Shown here piece by piece: positions 25,887 through 37,555 of a stretch of 64,000 nucleotides of DNA. The DNA is from Phycomyces blakesleeanus NRRL 1555(-) (Eukaryota; Mucoromycota; Mucoromycetes; Mucorales; Phycomycetaceae): assembly GCF_001638985.1 (NCBI RefSeq), contig NW_017265159.1, positions 124,001 to 188,000 of the forward strand. The letters are read 5' to 3'. The notes under the pieces are model-generated. The model was given only the letters and a program-made list of their open reading frames with translations. It had not been told where the DNA came from and did no database searches. Made by a program: the position numbers and the translations under genes. Every line of letters begins with the position of its first letter. Positions within the stretch are counted from its first letter, which is position 1.

Positions 25887-26988
25887 ATGAACAACCAAGG
25901 TCGTCATATAGGCAAACGAAAAAGACAAGACAATCACATCAGCAATTCATTTAATTTCACTCCATCTTTGCCGACCATACAAAATACACAAACTGTAGAC
26001 ATTTTCCGTTTTGGATTGACAAAACCAGACGATGAATCTACCCGGCACATCCAAGCGAAATCAACATCAACTTTTCTTTCGCTGACAAAAACAAAAGCTA
26101 CACCTAATCAGATCACTCAAGAACATGTACATTACCAATCAGAACAGCAGAATCAACATCCAAGTGAAAATTACTGGCGCCATGCTTATTATTCAATGAC
26201 GGTTCTCACATATGTACAGACACTATTCAACTGTATTATTATCGGACTTGTTATCTACATTATTACACAGATGATAATAAACATAAGAACAGATTTTATC
26301 TTGAAAGCAAAAGAACACAGTAGAGGTAACATACATATATGTATATATATATATTTAGTTGTTTATTACTATCCCATTACTTACACTATTTTTGAATTAA
26401 TTGATGTGTTGGTAAAATAAGTTTTGCTACAGGAAATAGAGTCATGTCAAAGGAACTATCGTATTAACCAGTGCGATCCAACCACACGCGTGCCTGCACT
26501 AGAGAGCAGTTGCAATCGATGGGAATCATATCCTTTATTATGTTTTATTCGTATGATTAGAAAGTTAAATAATTACTATTTCATATTCTATAATGTCCTT
26601 AATGATTTTGTGACTTTACTTGTATGGAGAGAGATGAAAGAGAGATTGCAAGGTAAGCATATAAATCCATCGACTATAAATTTACTAACACCAATACCAA
26701 CGATATTTAGGACAAAGGTTTCTGCAGAAACTATCGCCGAAATCATCAATAGCTTTATGGAACCAATTTCATACAAAGCATTGGTATATACACACAATTA
26801 CTTTTTATTACTGATTAAATATTTAAATATATTATTTGTAGATATTCTTTACCATATTCACAATAGGATCCTTGGTGTTTTCCAATATAACATTCGGTTT
26901 ATTTCAAAAGCGACACAGAGAAGACCCTGGCTATCAACAGCACATTCAACGCATAACTCATTCTCACACGTCCAAATCCGCCTCATAA
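25887..26988 (+). CDS. Brl1/Brr6-type nuclear envelope protein
   Basis: Proposed exons 25887-26325, 26440-26527, 26620-26652, 26711-26783 and 26842-26988 give 259 residues. Brl1/Brr6 proteins span the nuclear envelope and act in nuclear pore assembly and lipid homeostasis. Visible hallmarks are transmembrane helix 1 (TLFNCIIIGLVIYIITQMI), the luminal Cys cluster (SCQRNYRINQC, SSCNRWESCMERD), KVSAETIAEIINSFMEPISY, and helix 2 (IFFTIFTIGSLVFSNITFGL). The intron between exons 2 and 3 is AT-AC, and only that splice restores the family block WESCMERD. The first exon-exon junction (26325/26440) is the weakest: other nearby acceptors (26432) would need a different donor phase. Confidence 0.88.
26528..26619 (+). 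other. U12-type AT-AC intron (minor spliceosome)
   Basis: The intron begins ATATCCTTT, identical to the U12 AT-AC donor consensus. It carries TCCTTAAT at 26596-26603, matching the U12 branch consensus TCCTTRAY, about 17 nt before the end, and finishes TTTAC. It is 92 nt long. No GT-AG alternative restores the conserved Cys-Met-x-Arg-Asp segment of Brl1/Brr6 proteins in frame. Confidence 0.85.
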
Positions 26989-27324
26989 CTACACACACAC
27001 ATATATATATATATGTGCATGACTGTTGGGAGTTGGCTTTTGCCATCTGTTTAAGCAAGTATTTGTTTTAATAGCATTTAGTATTATTTTACAAGGTCAA
27101 ATTCATTTCTATACATAAAGAAGAAAAAGAAAAAGAAGAAAAGGAAAAGGGCGTTGATTTCTTTGGGTTTGTGTGAGATGTGGGGAGAATAAATTGTCTA
27201 TAATATACTACAATTGAAATAAAGAAAATAAAAAGGATTAGAATACTAAAAGGTCGAGATACTTGCGTGTTGTATCCTTCTCTTAGTGTCGTTTAACCGT
27301 AGTCGTGAGTTTCATTTGGGCTAC
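26989..27324. other. Convergent 3' intergenic region
   Basis: Lies between two convergent stops (26986-26988 and 27325-27327), so it holds both 3' UTRs. It contains a (TA)n/CA-type tract near 26991-27015 and a purine-rich GAAAAAG tract near 27119-27150. No gene seen. Confidence 0.55.
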
Positions 27325-29927
27325 TTAGTATCTTTGATTATTTTTACGACATAAATCAACCAGTTCCTTCTTAGACTCTTCATCTTCCAGTTGGACACAT
27401 TTCACATAAACTGTCTGAAGTTCCGCGAGTCTAGGTTTATACTTGTTGTCTGCAGGGGTCTTGAAGTGATTTGAAAGAAGGGCAATCGAATGCTTCAACT
27501 CATTTGACCTAATCAAATCCCAATTAATCAAATAAGAAAGTAAGTAACTCAAAGGCTAATCTATTTTTTGTATATATATATGTATGTACCTTGCTAGGGT
27601 ATTGGCCATCAAAAGTACCATATCCTTTTGATTTTCTTCTGTCCAGCCAGAAGTAAGCTCGTCTTCTAATCGAGTCGCCTCTAGCTTCTTCTGTTTGAGT
27701 AAACTATTATCATTCGCCTGCGTTTGATAGGCTAGTCTTCGGTTCTCCAAAAAATCCTGGTAGTCTTCCCACACTTTCCACGACAATTCAATATCCTTTG
27801 TCGCATAACAGAAATTAAGCATGCGTTGATATGTAAACAGATCTCGCTCAATTCCATGCTGAGTAAACAGACCATCATAGATCGACACAACCTCACGCGT
27901 CTGTTTTTGGGCAATATGAACACTCATGTAGGATGTCAGGAGAGAGGTGGTTAGGGGTACGCCCTCATTCAGCAAATGATTGAAGATCAACTTGCTTTCC
28001 TCGACCACCTTGGACCGTTTGTCTGGCATGTTTGGCAATAATACACAAGTCTCGACCAAAGCACCATCCTCAGCTGACACATCTGTGGTCTCGACGTTCT
28101 TGTTTTTTGTGGATGGTGGGGTGTAATTGGCATAACACCAGAATAAATTGGTGTAGGTGTATCGATCAGGGATTAACATACTAGCAGTGCCAGCCGTTTT
28201 GGTGTCCTCCAACATCAACTTGAAAATCGAACGTGCTCTAGCAAGATTTCTCTTACGAGCACAGGCAGTTATCAAAGTGTTGTACGTAATTCGATCGGGC
28301 TGGAATCCATAGACATCTTGCATTTGGTGGAACATACTGAATGCCTCATCGAAGTAATCGGGTCTTTTGGCGCATGCGTGGATCAATACGTTAAAAGTGA
28401 CGTCTGTAGGATAAAGATTATAGTTTGCCATATCCTCAAAAAGGTTCAATGCGCGCTCAACTTCTCCTCTCTGTAAATGCAGTGTCAATAGTGCTGATAT
28501 TATATACGTACATATAAACAAACAAATAAACATATATATATATATGTGACTTTATCAAATAAATACCTTTGCACAAGCATGTAACATCATTGTAAAGGAA
28601 ACTTCGTCTGCTTGATGGTATGATAGTCTCATCTCATCAAACAAATCCCATGCTCTTTCAATTTTATTTGCCTTTATAAATCCACTGATCAAACTGGAAA
28701 ATACGGGCTATGGAACCCGCATATATAAGTAATACATAAGTAAGTATATAAGAAAGTTTCACTATAGAAATTAATAAGATCATACATACCTGGGTTGGAA
28801 TTATATCAGACTTCTTCAGTTTCTCAAATACTACCAGTGCATCGTCTAATCTTAAGTCCTGGGCGAATGCTTTGATAAGAGTTGAGTAAGAATATATATC
28901 TGGCTCAAGATTATTTTTTTGCATCCGTTTGAAAGTTGCAACCACATTATCCAGATCCCGGACATTGGCATATGCATCCATAATATGGGTATAACATTGT
29001 ACATTAGGTTTCAGTTGATATTTCTACAAATTACAATTGTTTCAATACAAGATATATCATCTTTTTTTTAAAAAGTAAAAATAAATGTATCTTTAAACTT
29101 ACCTCCATTAATTGCAATGCTTGTTCTGCTTCATCAGGTCGTCCAGCAAGTGCCTAATAGAATAAAATAAATATTATCACCAAACAGTCTTGAATTAATA
29201 TTGCGCTTGTTGGTATACATACATTGGCATACATAAGATCTTGGAAATCATTAATCTGAACATTCTCCAGGGCTTGATTTTTTGGCTGCGCAACAAGATT
29301 TATCTCTTCTTCTGAAGCTGATCCTGCTACAGGTGTTGGTACTGGTTCAGTGTCTTTGGTATTAGATGTTTTATCCAATGGCTCTTCTATTGCTGGTGTA
29401 ATGGCAGCAATAGATTTTTGCTTTAATGGACGAGTGTCAAGGAACTTGATTCGCAAATTTTGGAGATAATCTGGGCGGATTTTTGGTTGAATCTTCTTTT
29501 TTGCAGACATTTCTTCGCACAAAGCCAATACATCGTTCTCGTCAATATTTTTATTCGGTGCCTTTTCCTGTATATATATATATAAGCAATTATTTTTTTT
29601 AAAAAAAATAAGAGGTGTTATACATGTGTTGCCGGGATCAAAACATCACAAACGCAAAATACTAGATCTAATTTGACCAAATCTAACTAAATCTGTAGTT
29701 CACAATAAAAGAAATATTAATTGGATGCATGTTACCATTTGAATGCTTCGTTCAACTTTGTATTCCAATTGACGGATCTCACTCATTAATTGTTTGGTTT
29801 TTTCTTCTCTTAACCCTGACCTGTAAATAGAATGAAAAAATAAACAAGGTAAAAGTAAATTCGAATGTACAATATTTTGGTCGATAAATGAAGAGTAAGA
29901 AAAGAATAGCATTTACTTTGAGGCCAT
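27325..29927 (-). CDS. Pentatricopeptide repeat (PPR) protein, probably mitochondrial
   Basis: Eight exons from the ATG at 29927: 29917-29927, 29736-29820, 29223-29567, 29103-29153, 28790-29023, 28567-28707, 27590-28470, 27325-27508, giving 643 residues. The first exon is only 11 nt; joining it puts SGLREEKTKQLMSEIRQLEY in frame, and no other start does so. Tandem 35-residue PPR units run from about residue 155 to 440, for example VQCYTHIMDAYANVRDLD, PDIYSYSTLIKAFAQ, TDVTFNVLIHACAK and PDRITYNTLITACARKR. Fungal PPR proteins bind organellar transcripts and act in mitochondrial RNA stability or translation. A clear presequence is not obvious, so mitochondrial localisation is inference. A T8A8 palindrome lies in intron 2. 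Confidence 0.93.
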
Positions 29928-31256
29928 TGTTCGTAAACAGTTGCTTAAATGTCGCTGTGGGTGCCATTGCACTGTGCGTCCTAAATGACAACTGGCTCTG
30001 TACATTATCAATTTAACGTTGACAGCTCAAAGAATTTCTGCGTTTGTGCACACAATTTTTTGGTTTTCTGTCTGGTTTTAAAAACTAAAAAAAAAAATAC
30101 TCAGTCACTATGGCAACAAAAAAAAAGGGGGAGGGGAGGGAAAGAAAGAACTGAATTTATTTGTGGGTAATATAAATGCTGATTTAATTTTATTTGAAGA
30201 TTTTGTAGAGTGAAAAGGGTCAATATTTTATTCCATTATCGTTCAAGACCATTATATATTTGCCCATATTCTTTATAGTATCTATTAACTTGAATATTTT
30301 CGTCAACTTTGACTACAAAAACACACCGACACAGCAGATTCAGCAAATTGTTTATTGATTTGAATTTTATTTTCGAGATTAGGTTCAGGATTATTTGGAA
30401 ATGGCATATCTTTGTTTTTGTCTCTTTATCTTTGTCCTGAAAGGGTAAATAATATTCTTTTTTTTACTGGCTTTTATATAAAGCCTTATTATTTATGCAA
30501 ATGTAAATGAGAAAGAAGTGTCTCTATATATCTAAATATATTTGTGTCTATTGATGGGATTGACTTGAAAGTAAATATGATGTAATCTAAATTTTTATTA
30601 CGAGATAAACAGTAGTGCAGAAGATATACTTAGGGAATGAATATTATAACACAATATCTTGGTTTACAAAAATCAATCTCTAGCTAGTAGTCCATATGAT
30701 ATTTCAGTGAATATTATGCATACTGTCAATCTCAATTCGTAGCAAGAAATTTGGATCCTCACAAACTTTCAGGGTTTTCAAGGTAGCCTAAAACAATAAG
30801 TTAAGTAAGTAACGTTCCACAAATTAACACACTCTTTAAGCTTGACAGTAAAGAAAAACAAGTACGTGCCATTAGATTTATTAAAAGAAAATTTGATTTA
30901 ATAATAGAAAAAAGAAAGAAAAGGGGGTTGGGACAAGTCAGTCAAACAAATGTGTCTGAGTTTTAACTGAATTGATGTTGGCTGGTGCTTTGGGTTACCG
31001 AATCTTTCAAGGACAGGGCCATGTTTACAGATTTATCTGTTAGGGAATAATGGGCCGAATTTTTTTAAAAGAAAAGAGAAAGAGCAACTATGCTGGTAAA
31101 AGAAAAAGAGCAACTGTAAACTACAGAGGGGAGGAAGCATGTTGTTGAGAGACAATCAAGGCCAATAAAGCATAGAAAAATGTTGTACGATGAGGAATGA
31201 GCTAGAGCGAATACACATGTGTGTATACTCTTCAAGGTCTCGGCATCCATTCTTGT
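29928..31256. other. Intergenic, with one possible short coding segment
   Basis: Mostly A/T-rich with no gene. On the minus strand 30708-30790, an acceptor-like TTTTAG is followed by an open segment reading ATLKTLKVCEDPNFLLRIEI and ending in a stop near 30708. It could be an alternative last exon of the small gene at 31257-31506 (phase 0 fits). I list it as a possibility only. Confidence 0.4.
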
Positions 31257-31506
31257 CTAATCTTGAAATTCTACAGCCGAATCAAGTAAATGGGCCAGTC
31301 TTTGTTCCTGGATGAGTTTGGAGAGAACAATAAAAGTCGAGATAATTTTAGTGAAACAAAAATAAAATTCGTATAAAACGACTCTAATGCTTGACTGTAG
31401 AACAGACCTTGGCTTTGATTTTGTACATTTCCAAGACATAAAGAGCAACTGCTCCTCCAGTTAATGCACCAAATGAAATTCCAAGTGCTTGTGTTAACCG
31501 AGTCAT
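31257..31506 (-). CDS. Very small predicted membrane protein (49 aa), unrecognised
   Basis: Two exons, 31408-31506 and 31257-31307, in phase 0. The protein starts MTRLTQALGISFGALTGGAV, has one hydrophobic segment (about residues 7-27), then a basic turn (EMYKIKAK) and an amphipathic tail (EQRLAHLLDSAVEFQD). The size, single N-terminal membrane segment and basic flank resemble small mitochondrial inner-membrane accessory subunits, but I cannot name the family. The donor (AAG/GTCTGT) is weak; the acceptor has a good pyrimidine tract. An alternative last exon at 30708-30790 would give about 60 residues. Confidence 0.5.
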
Positions 31507-31724
31507 TGTAAATATTTTGTGTATAAAATTATAATATACGAGAGAGAAGAAGTTAAGGTTTTAACAATAATATATATATCTATATATAAAAAAGAGTTGA
31601 AGATGAAATATAAACCATTTGAAAGGGCACGGGAGTGTGTGACTTGTTTCTAACAAAAAGGAAGAAGAAGTGCAATACGCCGGGAATGGAGGACGCGACA
31701 GAAAGACTTTAACTTATATCTATC

Positions 31725-32202
31725 ATGTCAACTCCAGACGAAAAGTTTCCTTTACAGAACCGGCAATCAGCCTGCACAATCAATGGCCATCACACTGAAA
31801 TTATGTTAACAGGTTATCAAGACAAGATTTTTATTGTCATTTCGCAGTATGGCAAGATTGGCACTTTGGTTAGTCCAAAAGAAAATCGTAGGAATGACAA
31901 TGAGTACTAATATATGTTGATGATAGATTCAAACTACATTTGACATCCCCCCTCATTTGGCCAGCAATCCTGCTGCTGTGCCTACAACAAGTCATGTTCT
32001 CTTGGGAGAGTCGACAGGCCCGCAGTGTGAGCTTTACTGTCTGTATGCAGCTTCGATCACTCAGGCCGTGGCGGCTATGAACCCCCACGAAAAGCGTCAT
32101 ATAATGTTGGGTATTGCCCTCAAGTCTGCTGAAAGTATGAAGGAGCAAAAAGAAGTATTTAATCAAATTATTGATCATGTCATGGCCAATCCTGTGTGGT
32201 AA
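31725..32202 (+). CDS. Proteasome assembly chaperone 3 (PSMG3-type)
   Basis: Two exons, 31725-31868 and 31927-32202, give 139 residues. The protein starts MSTPDEKFPLQNRQSACTIN and contains TEIMLTGYQDKIFIVISQYG, an IQTTFDIPP turn, HVLLGESTGPQCELYCLYA and a C-terminal helix ending VMANPVW. The length and the beta-beta-LLGES arrangement fit the PAC3/Irc25 family, which helps order alpha subunits during 20S core assembly. The next gene (SPB4) is convergent, with only about 107 bp between stops. Assignment is by pattern memory of the family, not by alignment. Confidence 0.8.
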
Positions 32203-32309
32203 ATAAGAAGAGAAATACAAATAGTTTATAAATAATACACATACAAAACACAAACAAACAAACAAGCAAGCAAGGAGGAAAATAATGCACACAAACATAT
32301 TGAATATGC

Positions 32310-34653
32310 TTATTCCGGAAGATCCATCCCCAAATCAAAATCTTCATCATCACCCATAACCATCTTATCAAACTCGTTTCTATCCATACGGCCACGTTTA
32401 ACCTTCTTAGCAAGACGTTCTTCATTGGCCAATTCATCCCAATCGTCTTCAGATTCTTCCTTCTTTATCTTGGCCTCTTCCAAAGAACGCTTCAAAAATT
32501 CACGCTTACGCTCCTTCTTGGCCTTACGATCAAGCTTACGATCCTTGGCATCCTGTTTTTCAGACCAAGCAGAAGATCTAAATACATAAAAAAATGTTTA
32601 ATAAACGTAGTTATTTTCAATCTAAAACGCAATGTACTTACTTTTTAGGCTTTTGAGCCTTTGCTTGTGCTTCAGCACGTGCTTGGGCAGTTGCTTTGTA
32701 TTCAAGCATCTCGCGTACACGCTTCTCTTCCTTTTGCTTGTCAAGATACTTGTAGTTATCCCACTGTAAATATTAAATACATATAAGCTTTTTCTTTCGT
32801 TCTTTCTTGCATCGAGGTTTTAATAATTTCGCTTACGTCGATATCTTGGTATTCAAATTGAAGGTCTTTTTTATCTCTCAGCTCAGGCATCTTGGGAAGC
32901 TTTAAGAGTGCATACCCAGTGGCAACACGAGCAAGCTCTGCATCCTTAATTCTGAAGATATAGCTTGCTTCATGCTTTGAGTAAGCGCGTGCCCACGACA
33001 CAAATGCCTTCATAGCACGATCATAAATATCTCTGTCTGTCTTTGCAACCTCTCGCATTGTGCGAATAATTTCGGTTACTGAAGGATCGTCTACTGCCAC
33101 GCTTGGCTCCTTTTCAGAATCCGCCTTTGAACTGTTGTCAACAAGTGTGCCATCCGCAAGACGGTATGGTGCTCTTTCCAATGGAACCTTGCGAAGTCTC
33201 AAAAAGTCGACATACACTTCTTCTCTACCACGAACCAAGAGGACAGTAGCCTTACCCTTGCGACCTGCACGGGCTGCACGTCCAGCTCTGTGAGTAAATG
33301 CCTTGGGATCTTGAGGAGGATCCACCTGAATAACATAATCTACCTCGGGAATATCGAGACCTCGAGAGGCTACATCTGTACAAAATAGAATGGCTGGTAC
33401 GGCTGATGGGAGCTGAGTATAAGCGGTGTAAGTAGCTGTTCGTTTTTTAGGGTCCATTTGTCCATGGAGTGAATGAAGTGAGAAAGGCTTGAGCTGGGGA
33501 ATACGCGAGAGAAGCTTAAAAAAGTAATCGACACATGCACAGGTAGCAAAGTACACAATAAATTTACGTGCACCTTCGGGGTCTGCCAGTTCAGCCTCGA
33601 GAATGCGAATCATCTGAGTCAACTTTTGTTCGGGTTCACAAACAACATAGTCAATTTCAAGACTTGCTGGTGTACGTTGGACACTACCCTTGTTGTTCAG
33701 ATCCTCAACCTTGACAACAATACGAACAGGATTACGCAGACCAGCACGAACAAGTTCAGAAAGACCATCGGTCATTGTAGCTGAGAAAAGACCAGTACGA
33801 CGCTGCTTAGGTAGTTGAGCAATAATACTATTCAATTGCTGGGTGAAACCCATATCCAACAAACGATCGGCTTCATCCATAACCAGTACTTCTAATTCCT
33901 TGGTGTTGACCAATTTTGATGACTTTGACAAAAGCTCATCCAGGCGTCCAGGTGTGCCAATCAATATCCGAGGTTGGTCGCGTTTGAATGTAACGGTATC
34001 CTGAGGAAGTGTTCCAGACCCACCAATAAAAAGTCCAAGGGCAATCTGGTCTTGACGGGGATGGTCTTTTACAAACAGCTCAAACACGCTGTGGATCTGT
34101 CGAGCCAATTCACTGATGTTTCATTTTCTTCATCAGTTATCCACACCCGCTCGAAGTATAGTTTAAATAATCTTACCGAGTAGGAGTAATTACTACAGCG
34201 CCAATCTCATGATTCTTTAAAGGTTCTTCTCTTCTCAGTAGCTTCTCAATGATTGGGATCACAAATGCCAGAGTTTTTCCTGAACCTGTCACAGCCTAAG
34301 TTGACACAATGATGTATATATTGGTATATGCACTTGAATACCATTCTTTTTTTAAAAAAATAAAATAAAATAAAATAAATATAAGTAATATTACCTCGAC
34401 AACTACATCCTTATTCTTCATAAACAAAGGAATTGCACCTGCTTGGACTGGTGTCATTTGGTCAAAGCCCATAGTATTTAAAGTGTCGAGACTAATATGT
34501 GTTTTGAAGAAGAGCGTGGAATGCAGTATTGTTAGATCCAGGTCAATCGATTAGCATCAGCAACAGGTGTCATTAATCGTGAGCTTACATTTCATCACTA
34601 AGGTGAGATGCTAATGAGCTCCAGGCTCCAGCATGGTTAGGAACTGCTGTCAT
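32310..34653 (-). CDS. SPB4: DEAD-box ATP-dependent RNA helicase SPB4 (DDX55)
   Basis: Six exons from the ATG at 34653: 34589-34653, 34395-34491, 34177-34295, 32837-34112, 32642-32763 and 32310-32577, giving 648 residues. SPB4 acts in nucleolar 60S ribosomal subunit assembly. All helicase motifs are visible: Q motif ([14 protein letters not shown]), I (AVTGSGKT), Ia (PTRELA), Ib (TPGRL), II (DEAD), III (SAT), IV-V ([26 protein letters not shown]) and VI ([10 protein letters not shown]). A DUF4217-like C-terminal block follows ([29 protein letters not shown]), then a Lys/Glu-rich tail. The N-terminal WSSLASHLS is also typical of Spb4. Intron 2 carries a T7A7 palindrome. Confidence 0.96.
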
Positions 34654-35074
34654 GATCAATAGATTATTCTGGAATCCATAAGGGGTTTTTTTTTATGGCA
34701 AGACTCCTTTCTGACAAGCCACTCTATTCATGGCGGGCTGTGAACCTGGCTAATTAATGCAAAATTCAACAATAAAAAAAATCAAGAAAGGGTAATGCCA
34801 ACATTATTACTAACTTATCTAAAGGAGAAGAAGATTATAGTACAGTGAAGAATACTATCAAAAATACATTTGTGATGCTGGCAAAATTTTAAGCAGATAT
34901 ATATTTTTCTTATGTTAAAAAATATAAAAATAAAATGGGCCACAAAGCTCATACTTCTCTATAATAGAATATATAGTATTAACTTTAATCATATACAGTG
35001 TAATTTTCAGTAAGTGTTACTAAGTTAAGATTATATTTAAGCAGGTTGAAAGAATGTATTTTAGTAGTAGTTTA
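34654..35074. other. Intergenic upstream of SPB4, left edge of accessory island
   Basis: Includes the SPB4 promoter side and AT-rich sequence. No gene seen. Inverted-repeat homology with the right side of the island becomes recognisable only from about 35075. Confidence 0.5.
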
Positions 35075-35353
35075 AAGAAACACTAACTGTATTGAAATGT
35101 CAAAATCATAGTACCTTGCGAGCACTTGTACCTAGACAAAACAAAACAAAACAAAATATCGACATACAAATTAAGTATATCAATGAATCAATTGTAATAA
35201 CAAACATCAGTCAATATTTCACTTTGTTCAATTCAATTCAATTTGAAGATATGCCTCTTTTATGACATATATTCCCTGATAACTCAATTTAACTTTTGCC
35301 TGTCAACTTATCTTTAAAAACTTTAATATAAAAAGATTTGTAGATAATGATGA
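35075..35353 (+). repeat. Diverged outer part of left inverted-repeat arm
   Basis: This segment is recognisably the inverted counterpart of about 50203-50640. Shared blocks include AGCACTTGT followed by a CAAAACAAAACAAAA run and GACATACAAATTAA at about 35120-35180, matched inverted near 50535-50580. The two copies differ by many substitutions and by about 150 bp of extra sequence on the right. Confidence 0.7.
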
Positions 35354-37055
35354 TTGTTTCATAAATCCATCCAAATTGAGCTTTTTTTGGGGTACAGTCT
35401 GTGTAAATACAATGAAAACCTTACTTGTGTTTTCAACCTATACCACAACTTTTCTGCCTATCTTTCTAACACGCATTTCTTTATTCCTCATCTCTCATTT
35501 CTTTTCATTTTCTTGCATTTCCTTTCTTTTTCTCATTCCAATACATTCTCTTTACAATTTCCATGGGATTAGCCAAATTCAATAATATACAATTCACGAC
35601 ATCGGCATTTTCAAAGACTATTACGACCTACTCAATATATACTTTATAGAAAGTAACAGCCTCTAAAGTTAACTATGGTTATCGATACTACGTCAAAATA
35701 TACAAATATTATTTTATTTATTTTCAGATTTATTTGACTAGATTATTTTTTTTCCTATAAACGAGGGTTCCTAATTACAACATTAACCTCTTCAATCAAG
35801 TAAAAAGAAATATTTAAAGGCTTGTTTTTTTTATTGGAGACGATACTAGTTAAAAAGGACTTTATTTATCTATTTAAAGATATACATATATACATACATA
35901 AAGAAACTATTTTATTCTATTTGATTGAATTTCACTTAATGTTCTTTTACATGAGTAAAGGAATAAAAAGCATGACACCAAGTTCTTTGTCCCCGCATTA
36001 CGCGGCTCAATCTCCTTCAGGGACGTAAACCTGACTTGGTAGCGAAGGAGGTGCTGGAATGGTGGCAAACCAACGGAAAGCACCCGTTCATCCAGCCCCA
36101 CATCTCGTCACCGAGTAATGTGGGTGCGAACTCGCCAGAGAACTTACCACTAGGTGATAAGGTCCAGCTCATTCGACTACCAGTAGCTTCACCGTCAGCC
36201 GTTAAAGAGTTCAGTCAGGTTAGCAGTGAAGAGCCAGCACATCTCACCACAGGTTAGACCTCCCTCCCCCCAGCATCATGATTCCACATTGGCGATGCGA
36301 TGTACACAGTAGTCCTTCCAAAAATGAAAAGAGACCATGCCCCACGACTTCTCAGAATTAACTGAGCTGGCGAGTAACAACTTTCACTTTCCGATGCTTG
36401 TAGCATGGAAGAATCTCCCTGCAACGGTCGCAAGAGACGCCTCACTATGAAACCGGGACTGTTGTTGCTCAAGGAGAAAATAAACGACGCGCGTTGGAGG
36501 AGGTCTATAAGTAACAGAAATTTTTTTCATCTGCGATTAAAGTTTACGACTGCGCTTTTTGTCAGTCTTAGATGTCCACGTCAGAGCAAACGTGATATGG
36601 CTATATATTCTTTTTATTGGGTTTGTGTAACTGTTCTAAGGTAGAGTAGACAGCTAATAATATTGAATTAGATTACTAGAGAAGATGGCTTTTTCAAAGT
36701 AAAGCAAAGTAAAGCAAAAAAGCAAAGAAGTAAGGAAAGGTTCGGTTTTGATCGGTGTAGCAATAACTTTCAAAGTGGAGTACACGTTTCTATAACAGCG
36801 ATATGTAGGTTACTCTAAAGTGGTCTGTGCGCTTCTTGTGCGAGAACGCAAGAAAAAGCTTTTATTTATTTCGCTTGTATAAAAAGACACAAAAAGAACC
36901 CAACAGTTGCTAGAAAATAAACCCACATATATTTCAAAGCAACATTAAGTAATAACGTCGATGTAAAAAAAGAAAGCAGAAAGTATATATATAGCTGACA
37001 TCTTCAATAGGAAAAAAGATAAGATCCCAGAGTTTCTGCTAATAATTTGACTAGA
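35354..37055 (+). repeat. Left inverted-repeat arm, highly conserved core (1.7 kb)
   Basis: Nearly identical, in inverted orientation, to 48498-50202. In the stretches compared by eye only single-base or homopolymer-length differences appear, for example GGG versus GG near 36022. A moderately GC-rich segment (about 35990-36500) has open frames on both strands, including one with KEVLEWWQTNGKHPFIQPH that is shifted here by the extra G but open in the right arm. I do not recognise any of these as a known protein, and I see no terminal motif or target duplication that would define a transposon. Confidence 0.9.
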
Positions 37056-37555
37056 ACACTTTATTTAGTCCTCATAAATCTGAGTCTGTCACAGCCCCAT
37101 ACAAACAAAAAAAATTATTTAGTCCTCCCCTACCCCCAAAAAAAATACCATCTGTCTAAACTCGTGACTAAAGTGTCGTAAAATATTTCCAGGCTGTCCA
37201 GGCTGTCCTGCCAAAATGGCTATTGCCCAAGCACGTGACTAGGTGACGTAATATACTCTCAGGCTGTCCGTAAGCTTCCCCTCAACTTACTGTATTGAGT
37301 GCGTCATATAACACCGGTTTGAGAGCACAATCAACTAGTTGCATTGTGATATTTAGAACTTGATTGTTTAGTTCTCGGAAAAAAATTACAGGGAGTACGG
37401 GTCTGCGAAGAACTTGTTTACTACACTAAATCACATTGTGTGGTTCAAGACTATATATCAAATCATGTTTTTTTCTTCATTAAATACATGAATAAATAAC
37501 ACAAAATTACTACGTTACCTTAAAGCCGACAAAACAGTGGATCTCCTTATTGTTT

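Noticed and set aside
26424..27071. 215-codon plus-strand open frame over the Brl1/Brr6 gene
   Set aside because: It reads through introns; the spliced model with the AT-AC intron recovers the conserved family residues instead.
29917..29967. Upstream ATG at 29967 as start of the PPR gene
   Set aside because: It joins to exon 2 in a frame that hits a stop; the ATG at 29927 gives a consistent frame.
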